From Agelas oroides (Eukaryota > Porifera > Demospongiae > Agelasida > Agelasidae): a stretch of 64,000 bases of DNA. The notes under the pieces are model-generated. The model was not told where the DNA came from, did not search any database, and saw nothing but the letters and a program-made list of their open reading frames with translations. Position numbers and translations under genes: made by a program. The stretch is from NCBI GenBank assembly GCA_949130485.1, contig OX422199.1, positions 3,028,402-3,092,401 of the forward strand, read 5' to 3'. Of this stretch, positions 51,401 through 56,277 are shown piece after piece (positions within the stretch are counted from its first letter, which is position 1; each line of letters begins with the position of its first letter).

Positions 51401-53334
51401 GCTTTTGCCAGTAAACTATCAGATCACAGCACACAGGCTGTGCATGTAGCTAAACAAGGTTTGTCACTCCACTGTCAGTGCTTCATGTTATTGTCGTGGT
51501 TGTAGAGAAGAGGTTTTCAAGAGCCATTTGTCCTACTTAGGCAACTACTCTGCATGGCTTGTCATGCATAGTCCTCAATTGAGGCATCTTAGACAAATAG
51601 CGGAGGAAGTCGCCACACACAGTCAAGAATAACAGTCGGAGCATGTTTTATAAGCAGTCATGCAGTCTATAAAGCTGTTCAATAGCCCTTGTGTATACAT
51701 ACAGTAGATGCTCGCTCCAGCTGCCTCTCCCGAATCTTGCATACAACTGCTGTCCCTTGTTATGCAATAGGTGCGCATAGTTAGCCTAAAGAAAATAAAA
51801 CTGTGCAGTTTTGGTATCCACAATATAGAGGACAAATAGCATAGGGGTATGAATTTCGTCTCCTATTGATTTTGATATAAAAATTCCATATTTACTCCCT
51901 TTTTTATATACATGCAGGGCTGTATAATTTCACTAGTACAATATATAGTGATTTTAGATGTCTTTACGTTGACACTGTAGGCACTCCCATCTCTAAAATT
52001 TATCTGATCACTTTACATGATGAAATGGCAAGTAAATGCTAAGTATAGCAGTTAATACATGCAAGAAGTCTGGTAAAAGATTACCAAGGCGCAAAACTAT
52101 ATAGTCTAAACATGGGCTAACCCATTCCATTTACAGGTAATCTGCTATCACACTAATAGTTGATTTTTAAAAGTCTCCATATCTTACCTACACAGGATCC
52201 ATTGACATAAACAACTTAGTTGGATGTGGTGACTGGACAGAGAGATGCAGACGGGAGTGCATTAATGCAAAAGGAACCATTCCTCGTTTGGTCCATTTCT
52301 TAAAGCTGGACAAAGGAAAGTTTACATTTCGAGAATGGGTCTCAGTTATGTCTGCAAGGAAATTCATCAAACCTGATAGAATACTTGTGTACACTGTAAA
52401 CAACATCACTGATAGTTGCTGGTGGAGACGAGTCTTACCATTTGTTGAGCACCACATTCTACCCAGACAGGTACTGATTAAGAGCCTGAACGGAGTGCGT
52501 CTAAAATACTTATCTCATCATTCTGACTTTATAAGGAACTCACTCTTGTATCATGTTGGGGGTGTGTACTCAGATACAGACATGATTATGGTGAAACCTT
52601 TTGATGACTTACTCCATGACCACCAAGTTGTAGTTTCCAGAGTAGATACTGGATATATTTCAAGTGCTTTGATGCTGGCACGAGCACACAGTTGCTTCAT
52701 GTGCATTCATTCGAGAAAAGCATGCGAGAATTTCGATGGGTGGTGGATCACCCATGCTACGTACACCTTGCATCAAGTTGTTGAACAGAACATTTTTAAG
52801 GGGTTGAAAGTCATTGATTTCGATCAGGGATTTACCCCAGTAAGTTGTAGCATACTATCATGCAGCCACAAAGTATTCGAAGCTAGTATGAAGGAGATCA
52901 ACTTTAATCTGTCACAAGTGTACTCCCTTCACCTCTCCAATTCAGTTACGGGACAAAAACAAATTGAAACCCTGCAAAACTATAGTTGGATCTCAACCAG
53001 CCCCAGTGCTGCAGCAACCGCTATACGGAAGGTGCTCCCTCCATGGTTCAACGAAACCTTCCTAGATGAACAGCAGTGTATTGATTTGCCAAAGGAAGAG
53101 CAAGTTGATCGGGCTTCACCAATGTTTGTACTGGAGGGAGTCCCAACAGAACCTTCTGTCAGATACAACAAGTTTCACTATATATCACTTGTGCCACATC
53201 ATGCGTATATCACATGTATTCCCACAGGTCATGGTTTCTGTATATGGTGGTACTGGGTCCTGCTAGCCTTAGTAGTTATTGTTTGCATTTCTTTATGCTT
53301 TTTGTACATAGCCAGGAGTGTATGGTATAGCTAG
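21169..53334 (+). CDS. DXD-type (GT32-like) membrane glycosyltransferase, spliced
   Basis: Model: exon 1a 21169-21334, exon 2 21711-22013, exon 3 52196-53334; 535 residues. All junctions are GT/AG and phase 1. The alternative first exon 1b (35844-36012) also joins exon 3 in frame. Exon 1 gives an N-terminal cytosolic Cys-rich tip and a type II signal anchor, exon 2 a basic stem, exon 3 the catalytic domain with a C-terminal hydrophobic helix. The exon 3 pattern H-x-SD-x2-R-x3-LLY-x2-GG-x-Y-x-D-x-D is the sugar-nucleotide and metal-binding core of the Gly_transf_sug superfamily, so it should transfer a sugar from a nucleotide donor in the Golgi; donor and acceptor are unknown. The intron before exon 3 would be about 30 kb (16 kb from exon 1b) and holds several retrotransposons. 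An alternative is that 1a/exon 2 and 1b belong to partly deleted tandem copies. Confidence 0.55.
21381..21490. repeat. (GATA)n microsatellite
   Basis: About 27 units of GATA with occasional GACA, in the intron after exon 1a. Confidence 0.97.
21711..22013 (+). CDS. exon 2: stem exon of the glycosyltransferase
   Basis: The acceptor is TTTTCTACAG/ACCAG and the donor TTTGTAG/GTAATT; 303 nt, phase 1-1, so it joins exon 1a and exon 3 in frame and can also be skipped in frame. It encodes a basic, Tyr-rich segment (RRYYSKWLQF, IYRRIARTKY) ending in a hydrophobic stretch (VVFALWTLLFV). I recognise no family for it; its role as stem is inferred from position. Confidence 0.6.
22935..23335 (-). pseudogene. 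inverted, frameshifted copy of the stem exon
   Basis: On the minus strand it keeps the acceptor (TTTTCTACAG) and donor (TTTGTAG/GTAATT) of exon 2 and the RERLAYERHLSTYPPSD segment. After WLQFV a one-base change in frame leads to an unrelated reading and a stop (ORF end near 23017). It is therefore a broken copy, in the wrong orientation for the + strand gene. Confidence 0.75.
23373..25020. other. intronic or intergenic, no gene
   Basis: No coding exon supported. It contains a hairpin at about 23959-24022 (stem ACAGGCTAGC with GCTAGCCTGT), a short AAATAAATAAAT tract near 24195, and MITE family C copy 4 (24451-24637). Confidence 0.5.
24451..24637. mobile_element. MITE family C, diverged copy 4
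   Basis: Starts CAAGAGTGCATAATGATG and ends CATGTACTCTTG, a decayed inverse. Flanks CTGCAGG and CTGTGGT match at only 4 of 7 bases. Assigned by its ends; older than the other copies. Confidence 0.5.
25030..27050 (-). mobile_element. decayed LINE reverse transcriptase
   Basis: Three minus-strand frames in order carry RT blocks: DKASGPDEIETEHLQF (about 26870), RGISLLSTISKVFERVF (about 26690), LQGGFRAGFSCLHTAYIL (about 26600), FLDAGK (about 26490), and the active-site MYADDLALVVDSLEELQAML (about 26280). A downstream Cys/His segment (about 25490-25330) resembles the C-terminal zinc knuckle of LINE ORF2. At least two frameshifts, near 26470 and 26730, break the ORF. The endonuclease part was not seen, so the copy is 5'-truncated. 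It is not the CR1 family at 28.6-30.9 kb. Confidence 0.8.
27455..28636 (-). repeat. composite repeat E, copy A (right half, inverted)
   Basis: Reverse complement of 42795-44480. It carries the same landmarks: outer end ACTTGCAACAAACTGAC, a MITE B remnant and the 9-bp-flanked palindrome at 28117-28192. It joins an RT fragment at 28637 through an inversion breakpoint. Confidence 0.8.
28117..28192. mobile_element. palindromic element, TAGTCTCGCGAG ends
   Basis: Hairpin with stem GCCAGCCGTATTTTTCTTT and its inverse. The 9-bp flanks CCCTCACAC (28108-28116) and CTCTCACAC (28193-28201) match at 8 of 9. It is the same insertion as 43506-43580 in composite repeat copy C, so it predates that duplication. 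Confidence 0.8.
28637..28878 (-). mobile_element. CR1 LINE reverse transcriptase, N-terminal piece (inverted)
   Basis: The minus strand reads TEEEVFYMLNSLNTTKA, then ARMLKNTAPSITPSLTKLL and FPEAWKCSSVVPIPKG, ending at NYRPI. This is the start of a CR1-type RT domain. It continues not here but on the + strand at 29553, where the frame resumes at RPISLLSVTSKLLE. It is 5'-truncated near 28878. Confidence 0.85.
28874..29552 (+). repeat. composite repeat E, copy A (left internal part)
   Basis: Direct copy of about 42030-42795, starting TTTGCTGGATTTAAGTTGCA and ending at the AGTGTGTTTTGA breakpoint. With the inverted RT piece it forms one inverted segment of about 0.92 kb. Confidence 0.8.
29553..30929 (+). 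mobile_element. CR1 LINE reverse transcriptase, C-terminal piece with 3' tail
   Basis: The frame resumes at RPISLLSVTSKLLE and holds the RT blocks QWGFQPAKST, DLKKAFDTVPH and VPQGSVLGPLLF. The YADD active site at about 30030 is broken by two extra bases (CTCTATATGCTGATGAC), which shifts the frame into the ORF at 30122-30838. That ORF carries the typical CR1 C-terminal region (YKYLGLLIS, LRPHLEYGSQVW-like, ERVQKF). It ends in TAA at about 30838, followed by a 3' UTR and an A8 run near 30922. The element is dead because of the frameshift, the truncation and the inversion. Confidence 0.85.
30930..31095. other. no feature seen
   Basis: Short unassigned stretch between the CR1 tail and the next foldback element. 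Confidence 0.4.
31096..31614. mobile_element. large foldback element family A, about 520 bp
   Basis: Left part TTCGCGCGCGCGTTCGTCGC and right part GCGACGAACGCGCGCGAA are inverses, with a second inverted block (CCATTTCATCACGTGGTGTG against CACATCACGTGATGAAATGG). The right end GCCTGGGAACGAGGCTA is intact; the left end is damaged. The internal layout resembles 17551-17786. Confidence 0.75.
31615..33762. other. no gene supported
   Basis: Contains a three-fold repeat of the palindrome GTCATGTATATGAC or close variants (31957, 32008, 32052) and a T-rich tract at 32384-32414. Several frames of 60-110 codons show no motif, splice support or consistent neighbour. I see nothing else. Confidence 0.4.
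33763..33993. repeat. minisatellite, 31-bp unit, seven copies plus a partial
   Basis: Units read TTACTGGACATTTATATTCC then AGGTGCCTATG, with alternating GGTGCC/GGTACC variants. Very low divergence suggests recent expansion. Confidence 0.95.
34134..35450 (+). repeat. composite repeat E, copy B
   Basis: Collinear with copies A and C. Outer part 34190-34745 (ACTTGCAACAAACTGACAGC onward), MITE B copy at 34758-35063, then the internal part 35073-35450 (TTTGCTGGATTTAAGTTGCA). No protein of its own is evident. It may be a long-terminal-inverted-repeat DNA transposon, since copy C has the outer part in both orientations. Confidence 0.8.
34758..35063. mobile_element. MITE family B, copy 2 (inside composite repeat)
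   Basis: Same ends and internal sequence as 692-1012, starting AGTCTTGTGTCCAGCC and ending GGGGACAAGACT. Confidence 0.8.
35598..35632 (-). other. hammerhead-like or Penelope-associated motif
   Basis: The minus strand reads CCTGAAGAAGACCGCCCGGT followed by CGAAACGTTG. CTGAAGA fits the CUGANGA core, GACC/GGTC could form stem II, and GAAAC follows, as in hammerhead ribozymes of Penelope-like elements. One extra A lies between core and stem, and I did not resolve stems I and III, so activity is doubtful. No Penelope RT was seen nearby. Confidence 0.3.
35844..36012 (+). CDS. exon 1b: alternative signal-anchor first exon
   Basis: ATG at 35844 (MKKVERCSCSASRR), anchor LLVLLVFTLFLLVVW, then VTYFTLRPDAGTRRLFTAN. 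The donor is AACA/GTAAGTATAG, phase 1, so it joins exon 3 (52196) or a stem exon in frame. It is homologous to exon 1a in protein and early intron. A TATATATT lies at 35739-35746, and a 29-bp motif shared with composite repeat E lies at 35755-35783. It is either an alternative promoter or the start of a second, decayed gene copy. Confidence 0.6.
36013..37225. other. intronic, no exon seen
   Basis: Contains a family A end (TAGCCTCGTTCCCAGGC at 36074) and a stretch with several GATACC/GGTATC motifs near 36384-36440. No supported exon. Confidence 0.4.
37226..37560. repeat. segment with perfect 32-bp inverted repeat
   Basis: 37411-37442 and 37518-37549 are exact inverses (CATCGGTCAGCCTCTCGTCC end). 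A third, direct copy of the right arm lies at about 37312-37372. A short basic frame from the ATG at about 37271 (MESERLRRRRLTRVRVQ) lies at the left edge and may be transposon remains. Confidence 0.6.
37579..37735 (+). CDS. possible exon of the glycosyltransferase gene (weak)
   Basis: An open frame, Cys-rich and basic (LIHFRKSMKCLLC), ends at a good donor (TCTGTTG/GTAAGTATG) in phase 1, the phase used throughout this gene. A weak phase-compatible acceptor is at ATATGCAAAG/TTGC. It has little similarity to exon 2. Confidence 0.2.
38110..41534 (-). mobile_element. young LINE, near full-length unit with intact ORF
   Basis: It runs from the very short 5' leader near 41534 to a 3' tail with AATAAA (about 38150 on the minus strand) and a TATTTATTTATT tail (about 38115-38130). 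Its 5' end abuts composite repeat E (CCGTTTGGAAGTG at about 41537), so the LINE inserted into or next to that repeat later. The single uninterrupted ORF contrasts with the decay of the other LINEs here. Confidence 0.85.
38227..41505 (-). CDS. LINE ORF: PHD-like finger, endonuclease (5' part missing), reverse transcriptase
   Basis: 1092 codons from ATG at 41505 to TAG at 38227. Residues about 5-60 form a C4-H-C3 finger (CGKCGKC, CEGRC, WYHCGC, WRC). Next comes the C-terminal half of an AP-like endonuclease (VVVMGDFNAHIGR, VIDYMLFP, DTGSDHNVVW); its N-terminal half is absent, apparently fused out between the finger and the domain. Then a charged linker, an RT domain (KAPGPDGI, NYRGIAL, DAQGGFRAKRRC, FMDVSKAYDTVW, LRQGCPLSPLLYSVY, LLYADDIVLIAE with intact YADD) and a terminal zinc knuckle (CVLCNGG, H, C). 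The family is not CR1; RQGCPLSP suits the L1/RTE/I-like groups. With a half endonuclease it may be unable to cut target DNA itself. Confidence 0.85.
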   Translation of the reverse strand: MAKQVNSCGKCGKCNKTVRNGIFCEGRCQKWYHCGCGGLSEGELCQLGSSDEEWRCEARTLKDETEGVLWVEVKLEDEGKVAVGVVYANPEGVRSEETEVQFEKVGADLLEWRRLGYKVVVMGDFNAHIGRGEEEVANQNGRRLLNLAYVGNMVIGNELPVCKGRWTWECGDKKSVIDYMLFPQEHRHELVEMIVEDRGVIDTGSDHNVVWGVFKVGNPKEMRREERFKWRVDGRSSWDEFQEAIEEEFQGWEAWVRDVEIREVGEELVERVWGEWKTKVMSAAERGIGKKRISELSKGWWSKEVEEAIQTRREACKRLRQARRRGEAVNECWKTYREKRRQVKKVIRKEKKKNRKNKLQKIKEQGGPSCKLFWSDLRGKKKNRRITRMRGKDGAVVEETVQILEVLAKHWEELGKSRNSLDPEQEPELVHESSDLCQEIGWEEVVRVLKTLKRGKAPGPDGILNEMLIYGGSRMVESMRCMFNVMRRSQVYPQDWKSSFVIPLFKDGDPESASNYRGIALGSCVAKVWAKILTVRLGEYAEENILTDAQGGFRAKRRCADQIMILRGACELRKRKKKSTWLGFMDVSKAYDTVWREGLWRKMREYGVEESFVSLCEGLYEGVQASVQVDGQQSRWFRVDEGLRQGCPLSPLLYSVYIMGMVEELERENLGVKVSGVWCGALLYADDIVLIAESGEELQKMLDMVGRYAEMWKFRFNARKSKVMVVGKKNSGEKWKIGDEEMEEVESFKYLGVWFDQRMRGNVQLEKVVEQAEEWAGKVEWMARVDGELEAERGRLIWDLVARPGLEHAAEVWWPGGKTVGKRLEAVQDRLGRKLLGASRTVAGEAIRGEMGWRKLEERREEKKMLYGRRFWELGEERLVKLIVEKLKESGGVGWREEYEMLLRKYGLEEAEEEESGSAAAWKRKIEKQNWEDWQEEVDRKSSLKWYKKVKEEYGPEKYVGSWEGHVAVRLKFRLRSGSAGLFEDKKRCGMVEEDRCVLCNGGKVEDVKHFVLECEEFDQDRCRLLERIKGIVGAEEWVKGYEEGDDDSRVSLLLGRRVDVNREVMDDIDRCIMKEMVTWWQRRKVLLGWVN
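41695..41998. mobile_element. MITE family B, copy 3
   Basis: Ends AGTCTTGCGCCCAGCC and TCTGGGGACGAGACT; collinear with 692-1012. Confidence 0.8.
43261..43609. mobile_element. MITE family B, copy 4, interrupted
   Basis: Starts AGTCTTGTGCCCAACC and ends TCTGGGCATGAGTCT. It is split by the palindromic element at 43506-43580. Confidence 0.75.
43506..43580. mobile_element. 75-bp palindromic element, TAGTCTC ends
   Basis: Stem CCGTATTTTTCTTTCCTCCC and its inverse, ends TAGTCTCACGAGC and GCTCGCAAGACTA. The 9-bp flanks GTGTGAGGG (43497-43505 and 43581-43589) are identical. Confidence 0.9.
43675..43916. mobile_element. MITE family C, copy 5, enlarged
   Basis: Ends CAAGAGCGCATATAAGAACG and TTCTTATGTGCTCTTG. 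The 6-bp flanks AATCAT (43669-43674 and 43917-43922) are identical. About 145 bp of unrelated sequence sits in the centre. Confidence 0.85.
44694..44772. mobile_element. short foldback elements (TACCAGGCCC ends)
   Basis: 44724-44771 runs from TACCAGGCCCC to GGGGCCTGGGGACGAGGTTA as an inverted pair. A similar unit lies at 48121-48171 (TACCAGGCCC to GGGCCTGGGTACGAGGCTA). Directly to the left lies a second short inverted pair (CAGACCC with GGGTCTGG). Confidence 0.55.
44866..47720 (-). mobile_element. decayed CR1 LINE: endonuclease and reverse transcriptase
   Basis: Endonuclease at 47720-47046 (LNVRSL, LSETWLD, GGGVAVYV, YRPPD, VMLGDFNCD, IDLIFTT); it shifts frame at the SDH motif. RT at 46916-45732 (KAVGTDGISAKIL, NYRPVSVLPVVVKVFEKLV, FGFRPGHTTQD, MLDLSKAFDSVDH, RRGVPQGSILGPLLF, QYADDTTLSC intact). 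The C-terminal region is 45725-45064 after an in-frame TAG near 45730 and a further frameshift near 45360. Shifts near 46800 and 47060 also occur. The 3' end is a (TATC)n tail at 44866-44895. It lacks ORF1 and the 5' end. Same broad family as the element at 28.6-30.9 kb but a different copy. Confidence 0.85.
47721..48717. other. no gene; transposon fragments
   Basis: 47905-47975 has a weak tRNA-like look (TAGCGCAGTTC, GGTCTGGGTACTGA) and could be a SINE or tRNA relic. 48333-48440 (CAGGGCCGTACATAAC and following) resembles a hAT-type end. The expanded G and C runs here are low complexity. Confidence 0.3.
48718..48932. repeat. near-perfect 80-bp inverted repeat
   Basis: Arms 48718-48798 and 48853-48932 are inverses with about one mismatch, separated by about 54 bp. 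The left arm starts TGGCAGTAAGTGACC. No flanking duplication was found. Confidence 0.9.
49032..49097. mobile_element. foldback element family A, 66 bp
   Basis: Ends CAGCCTCGTTCCCAGGC and GCCTGGGAACGAGACTA. Flanks GCACAGATG (49023-49031) and ACACAGATG (49098-49106) match at 8 of 9. Confidence 0.85.
49177..49354. mobile_element. double-hairpin element, copy 1
   Basis: Two adjacent hairpins: ATAACCCGTCACCTAGGCAAC with its inverse (49177-49260), then AATAGTTAAATCCCTCCCTG with its inverse (49261-49354), the second with the inner palindrome TCGGGCGTAGCCCGA. An inverted copy lies at 50731-50920. Confidence 0.9.
49521..49565. repeat. hairpin, 19-bp stem
   Basis: ACCTCTGGGGAGGTCACTA and its exact inverse around a 6-base loop. 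Confidence 0.85.
49646..49713. mobile_element. short inverted-repeat element
   Basis: AATTGCGCGTACTAAATTTA faces its near-inverse (TAAAATAAGTACTCGCAATT). Probably a small MITE. Confidence 0.6.
50313..50428. mobile_element. foldback element family A, 116 bp
   Basis: Ends TAGCCTTGTCCCAGGCC and GGCCTGGGAGCGAGGCTA, with subterminal CTCAGATTTTATCTCG and its inverse. The 9-bp flanks ATGTGGCTG (50304-50312 and 50429-50437) are identical. Confidence 0.9.
50485..51180. repeat. large palindrome with nested double hairpin
   Basis: Left arm 50485-50725 and right arm about 50999-51180 are inverted copies (TTCACTGCAG and CTGCAGTGAA-type outer ends, TGGTTGTTTTAACCACAGAG inside). The interior holds the double-hairpin element and a short unique stretch. 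A fragment of the same arm lies at 49956-50025. Likely a transposon with long terminal inverted repeats. Confidence 0.8.
50731..50920. mobile_element. double-hairpin element, copy 2 (inverted)
   Basis: Inverse order of 49177-49354: hairpin AATAGTTATATCCCTCCCTG with its inverse, then ATAACCTGTTACCTAGGCAAC with its inverse. It carries the same inner palindrome (TCGGGCATAGCCCGA). Confidence 0.9.
51181..52195. other. intronic, no exon seen
   Basis: No supported exon before the acceptor at 52195. Confidence 0.5.
52196..53334 (+). CDS. exon 3: catalytic domain of the glycosyltransferase
   Basis: The acceptor is TACCTACACAG/GATCC, phase 1; 1139 nt to TAG at 53332. It opens with a Cys-containing lead (GCGDWTERCRREC) and an IPRLVHF motif at about residue 28, typical of the start of GT32-like domains. 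The core HHSDFIRNSLLYHVGG leads into YSDTD (DXD at 52573-52581) and MVKPFDDLL. Further on come several sequons and Cys residues. The end is a hydrophobic helix (YWVLLALVVIVCISLCFLYI) and a 7-residue tail. A C-terminal helix is unusual for this superfamily; with the N-terminal anchor it predicts two membrane passes around the catalytic domain. Confidence 0.85.
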
Positions 53335-53630
53335 TGCCTAGTGATCGTATGTAAACACACACGAGCTTGCTGCTACATATCCCCCATAGACAAGTGCTTG
53401 TGATTTTGACTTACATTATCTGACACGCTGCATCGATTGGATGAAACTTTGTTGAAATCATCAGATTGCTTAACTTTTTGAGTAGATGCACAAGTGAGAT
53501 ACAACCCTTGTATTTAATCAACCACGGAAGACTGTATGCAAAGAAGGAAACTTTAGGTATACACTCCTCAATGTTGTCTATTAGACAAGTTCATAACATA
53601 AGAATAATTTATAGTGAGAGCTCGTTTGTC

Positions 53631-53636
53631 AATAAA
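53631..53636 (+). terminator. polyadenylation signal of the glycosyltransferase gene
   Basis: AATAAA about 297 nt after the stop codon, AT-rich context. Confidence 0.6.
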
Positions 53637-54182
53637 ATATAGTTGCTCTTAATAATCAGGTACCCACATCTCCTGATGAGACTACTGCAAGAGTGGACTC
53701 CACTGTTGCATTGTGGTCTGAATTAATAAGTAATTGAGATTGAAAACAATACTAGGTCACAATGCTGGGGGAGACAATTTCAAGATATGCGGTGTGCCTG
53801 GTGAGCAAATTCATAGAATCAAAAAACCGATACAGTTGGCAACCATAGAACAAGATAGATTTAGCTACCAACACAAGTTCCAGTCATGAAACTGATAGAG
53901 ATATGCAGTGGATTCAAAGGGGGGACAGTGGGGGCAGTTCCCAGACTATACTAGACTATTAGGCCCATAGTATATCCGTGTTGCTACTTTTTTCAATTTG
54001 CAGCATGGATTTGGCCATTGGCTGAGCAGTGGCATCATTCAACACTGCAATCATTCAATGTACCTTGGTGTACCCCAGAGCATAGACTTGCAAATCGTAC
54101 TGAAAGAACTGTTCTAGTGGCTGTTTTGGCCCATAAATGGCCTCACAAAGCACTTAGATTCATCATAGGGAGGCATGCCCCT

Positions 54183-55263
54183 CCTCTGTCACTGTCCTTG
54201 TCCACTGTCCCTCTGTCCGTTTGTCACTGTCCCTATCTCTCTGTCTCTGTCCCTGTTCCTCTGTACCTGTCCCTCTATCCCAGTACCGCTGTGCCTGTCC
54301 CTCTGTCCCGATACCTCTGTCCCTGTCCTTGTTTCTGTCCCTCTGTCACAGTACCTCTGTCACAGTACCTCTGTCCCGGCACCTCTGTCCCTGTCCCCCT
54401 GTCCTTGTCCCTCTGTCACAGTACCTCTGTCCCTGTCCTCCTGTCCCGGCACCTCTGTCCCAGTCCCCCTGTCCTTGTCCCTCAGTACCTGTCGATCCCT
54501 GTTCCAGTCTCCAGTCCCTCTGTTTCTGTCCATCTGTCCCTACCCTGTTCCAGTCCCTCTGTCTTTGTCTCTGTCCCTACCCTGTTCCCCTGTTCCTGTT
54601 CCTGTCCCTCTGTCCTTGTTCCTGTCCTCCCTATCCTTGTCACTCTGCCCTGCCACTCTGACCCTACCCTAATACCCTGTTCCTCTCCCTCTGTCTCTCT
54701 GTCCCTGGCCTTGCCCTTCTGTCCCTCTGTTCCGGTCCCTCTGTCTCTCTGTTTGTGTTTCTGTTCCTCTGTCCCTCTGTCCCTGCTCCTGTTCCACTGT
54801 CCCTGCTCCTGTTCCACTGTCCCTGTCCGTATCACTCTGTCCCTGCCCCTCTGTCCCTACCCTTTTCGCCTGTCCCTGTCCCTTTGTCCCTGACCCCATC
54901 CCTCCGTCTCTGTCCCTGTCCATCTGTCCCTGTCCCTCTGTCACTGTCCTTGTCCACTGTCCCTCTGTCACTAGCTGTCCTTGTCCACTGTCCCTCCCTG
55001 TCTCTGTCCCTGTTCCTCTGTGCCTGTCCCTCTCCCTCTGTCCCAGTACCTCTGTGCCTCTCCCTCTGTCCCAGTACCTCTGTGCCTCTCCCTCTGTCCC
55101 GGCACCTCTATCCCTCTGTCCCTGTCACTCTGTCCCTGCCCCTGTCCCTCTGTCCCAGTACCTCTGTGCCTCTCCCTCTGTCCTGGCACCTCTATCCCTT
55201 TCCCCCTGTACCTCTGTCCCTGCCCCTGTCCCTCTGTCCCTGCCTGTCTGTCTCTACCCTGTA
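54183..55263. repeat. pyrimidine-rich minisatellite array 1
   Basis: About 1.1 kb of CCCTGT, CCCTCTGT and variant units (period 6 and multiples) on the + strand. Frames stay open on both strands because no stop triplets occur in the units, giving Pro/Ser/Val/Leu/Cys-rich frames on + and Asp/Arg/Gly/Thr/Gln-rich frames on -. I do not consider it coding. Confidence 0.95.
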
Positions 55264-56230
55264 GGCCTGAGCCAAGTATGCTGACATAATAATAGGTACT
55301 TCCTGGCATTGAGCATATTTTCAGAATAATGGGTGTAGTATTTTTTTTAGGAATAATAGGCACAGCCCAACTACATTAGCGGGCCTTGATTATAAAATTG
55401 CTGCTACACACGCAAGATCAGTACATGTAGCTGCTATGAGCGGTGCTGCAAGCACTAGCGAGCTGTACATGTGCCAACCTGTGTAGTCCCTATAGTTCCG
55501 GATCTGAATTTAAAAATGAACCAGAAGAAGTAATAGAGTGACACAGCAGTCTCCAGAAGTGAGAATGAAGTAGTATCATCGTTGCATCTATCTATAATAT
55601 GTGTTCATGTCCATTATTATGAGATTATTGACACCTTGGAAGAATAATAGATAAGAATTGCAGAATAGAATAATCGGGAGAAAAAAAAGCATGCCAGCAC
55701 CGGTATTTGGCTCAGGATTACTACCCTGTCCTCCCAAACGCAGGATGACAATGATCTTTGTGAGCCTTTGTTTGTCTTTGATTGAAAGGTTTGAGGCTTC
55801 TGCTTTGTTGAACATGCTCTTTTCGGTCAATTGTATCCTAGCCTCAATCGTATTGGCTAGGCTCTTATAGTGTTCGAGTACCAAGTCACGTAACTTGGTA
55901 CCAATTCCCCCTACTGTTTAGCCCCACACCCACCTCATGCCCAGCCCACACCCTTACCCCTGACTCCCCCAGGACCAGCCACCTCCCCCTCCACTTAATC
56001 CCACTACCAGTCTAACCTCTCCCTAGCACTAGCTCTCAGCATGCATGAAGAATCCCCATCTGGATCCCCCAAACTATTCAGCCCCACCCCCACAAGTAGC
56101 AAAACCCAGGACAAATGGCCATCCCCCCTCCCTTCCCTCAACAATCCCCACGCACTAGGAGAAGGCACGAGTTACACAATTATGCCAGTCTCACCTCAAC
56201 CAATGGAAGCTACAATGTATATAGCAGTGT

Positions 56231-56262
56231 TGGCACCCCCCCCCCCCCCCCCCCCCCTCCCC
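56231..56262. repeat. poly-C tract
   Basis: An almost pure run of about 26 C followed by CT, just upstream of the second array. Confidence 0.95.
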
Positions 56263-56277
56263 CACCACCAAACACCC

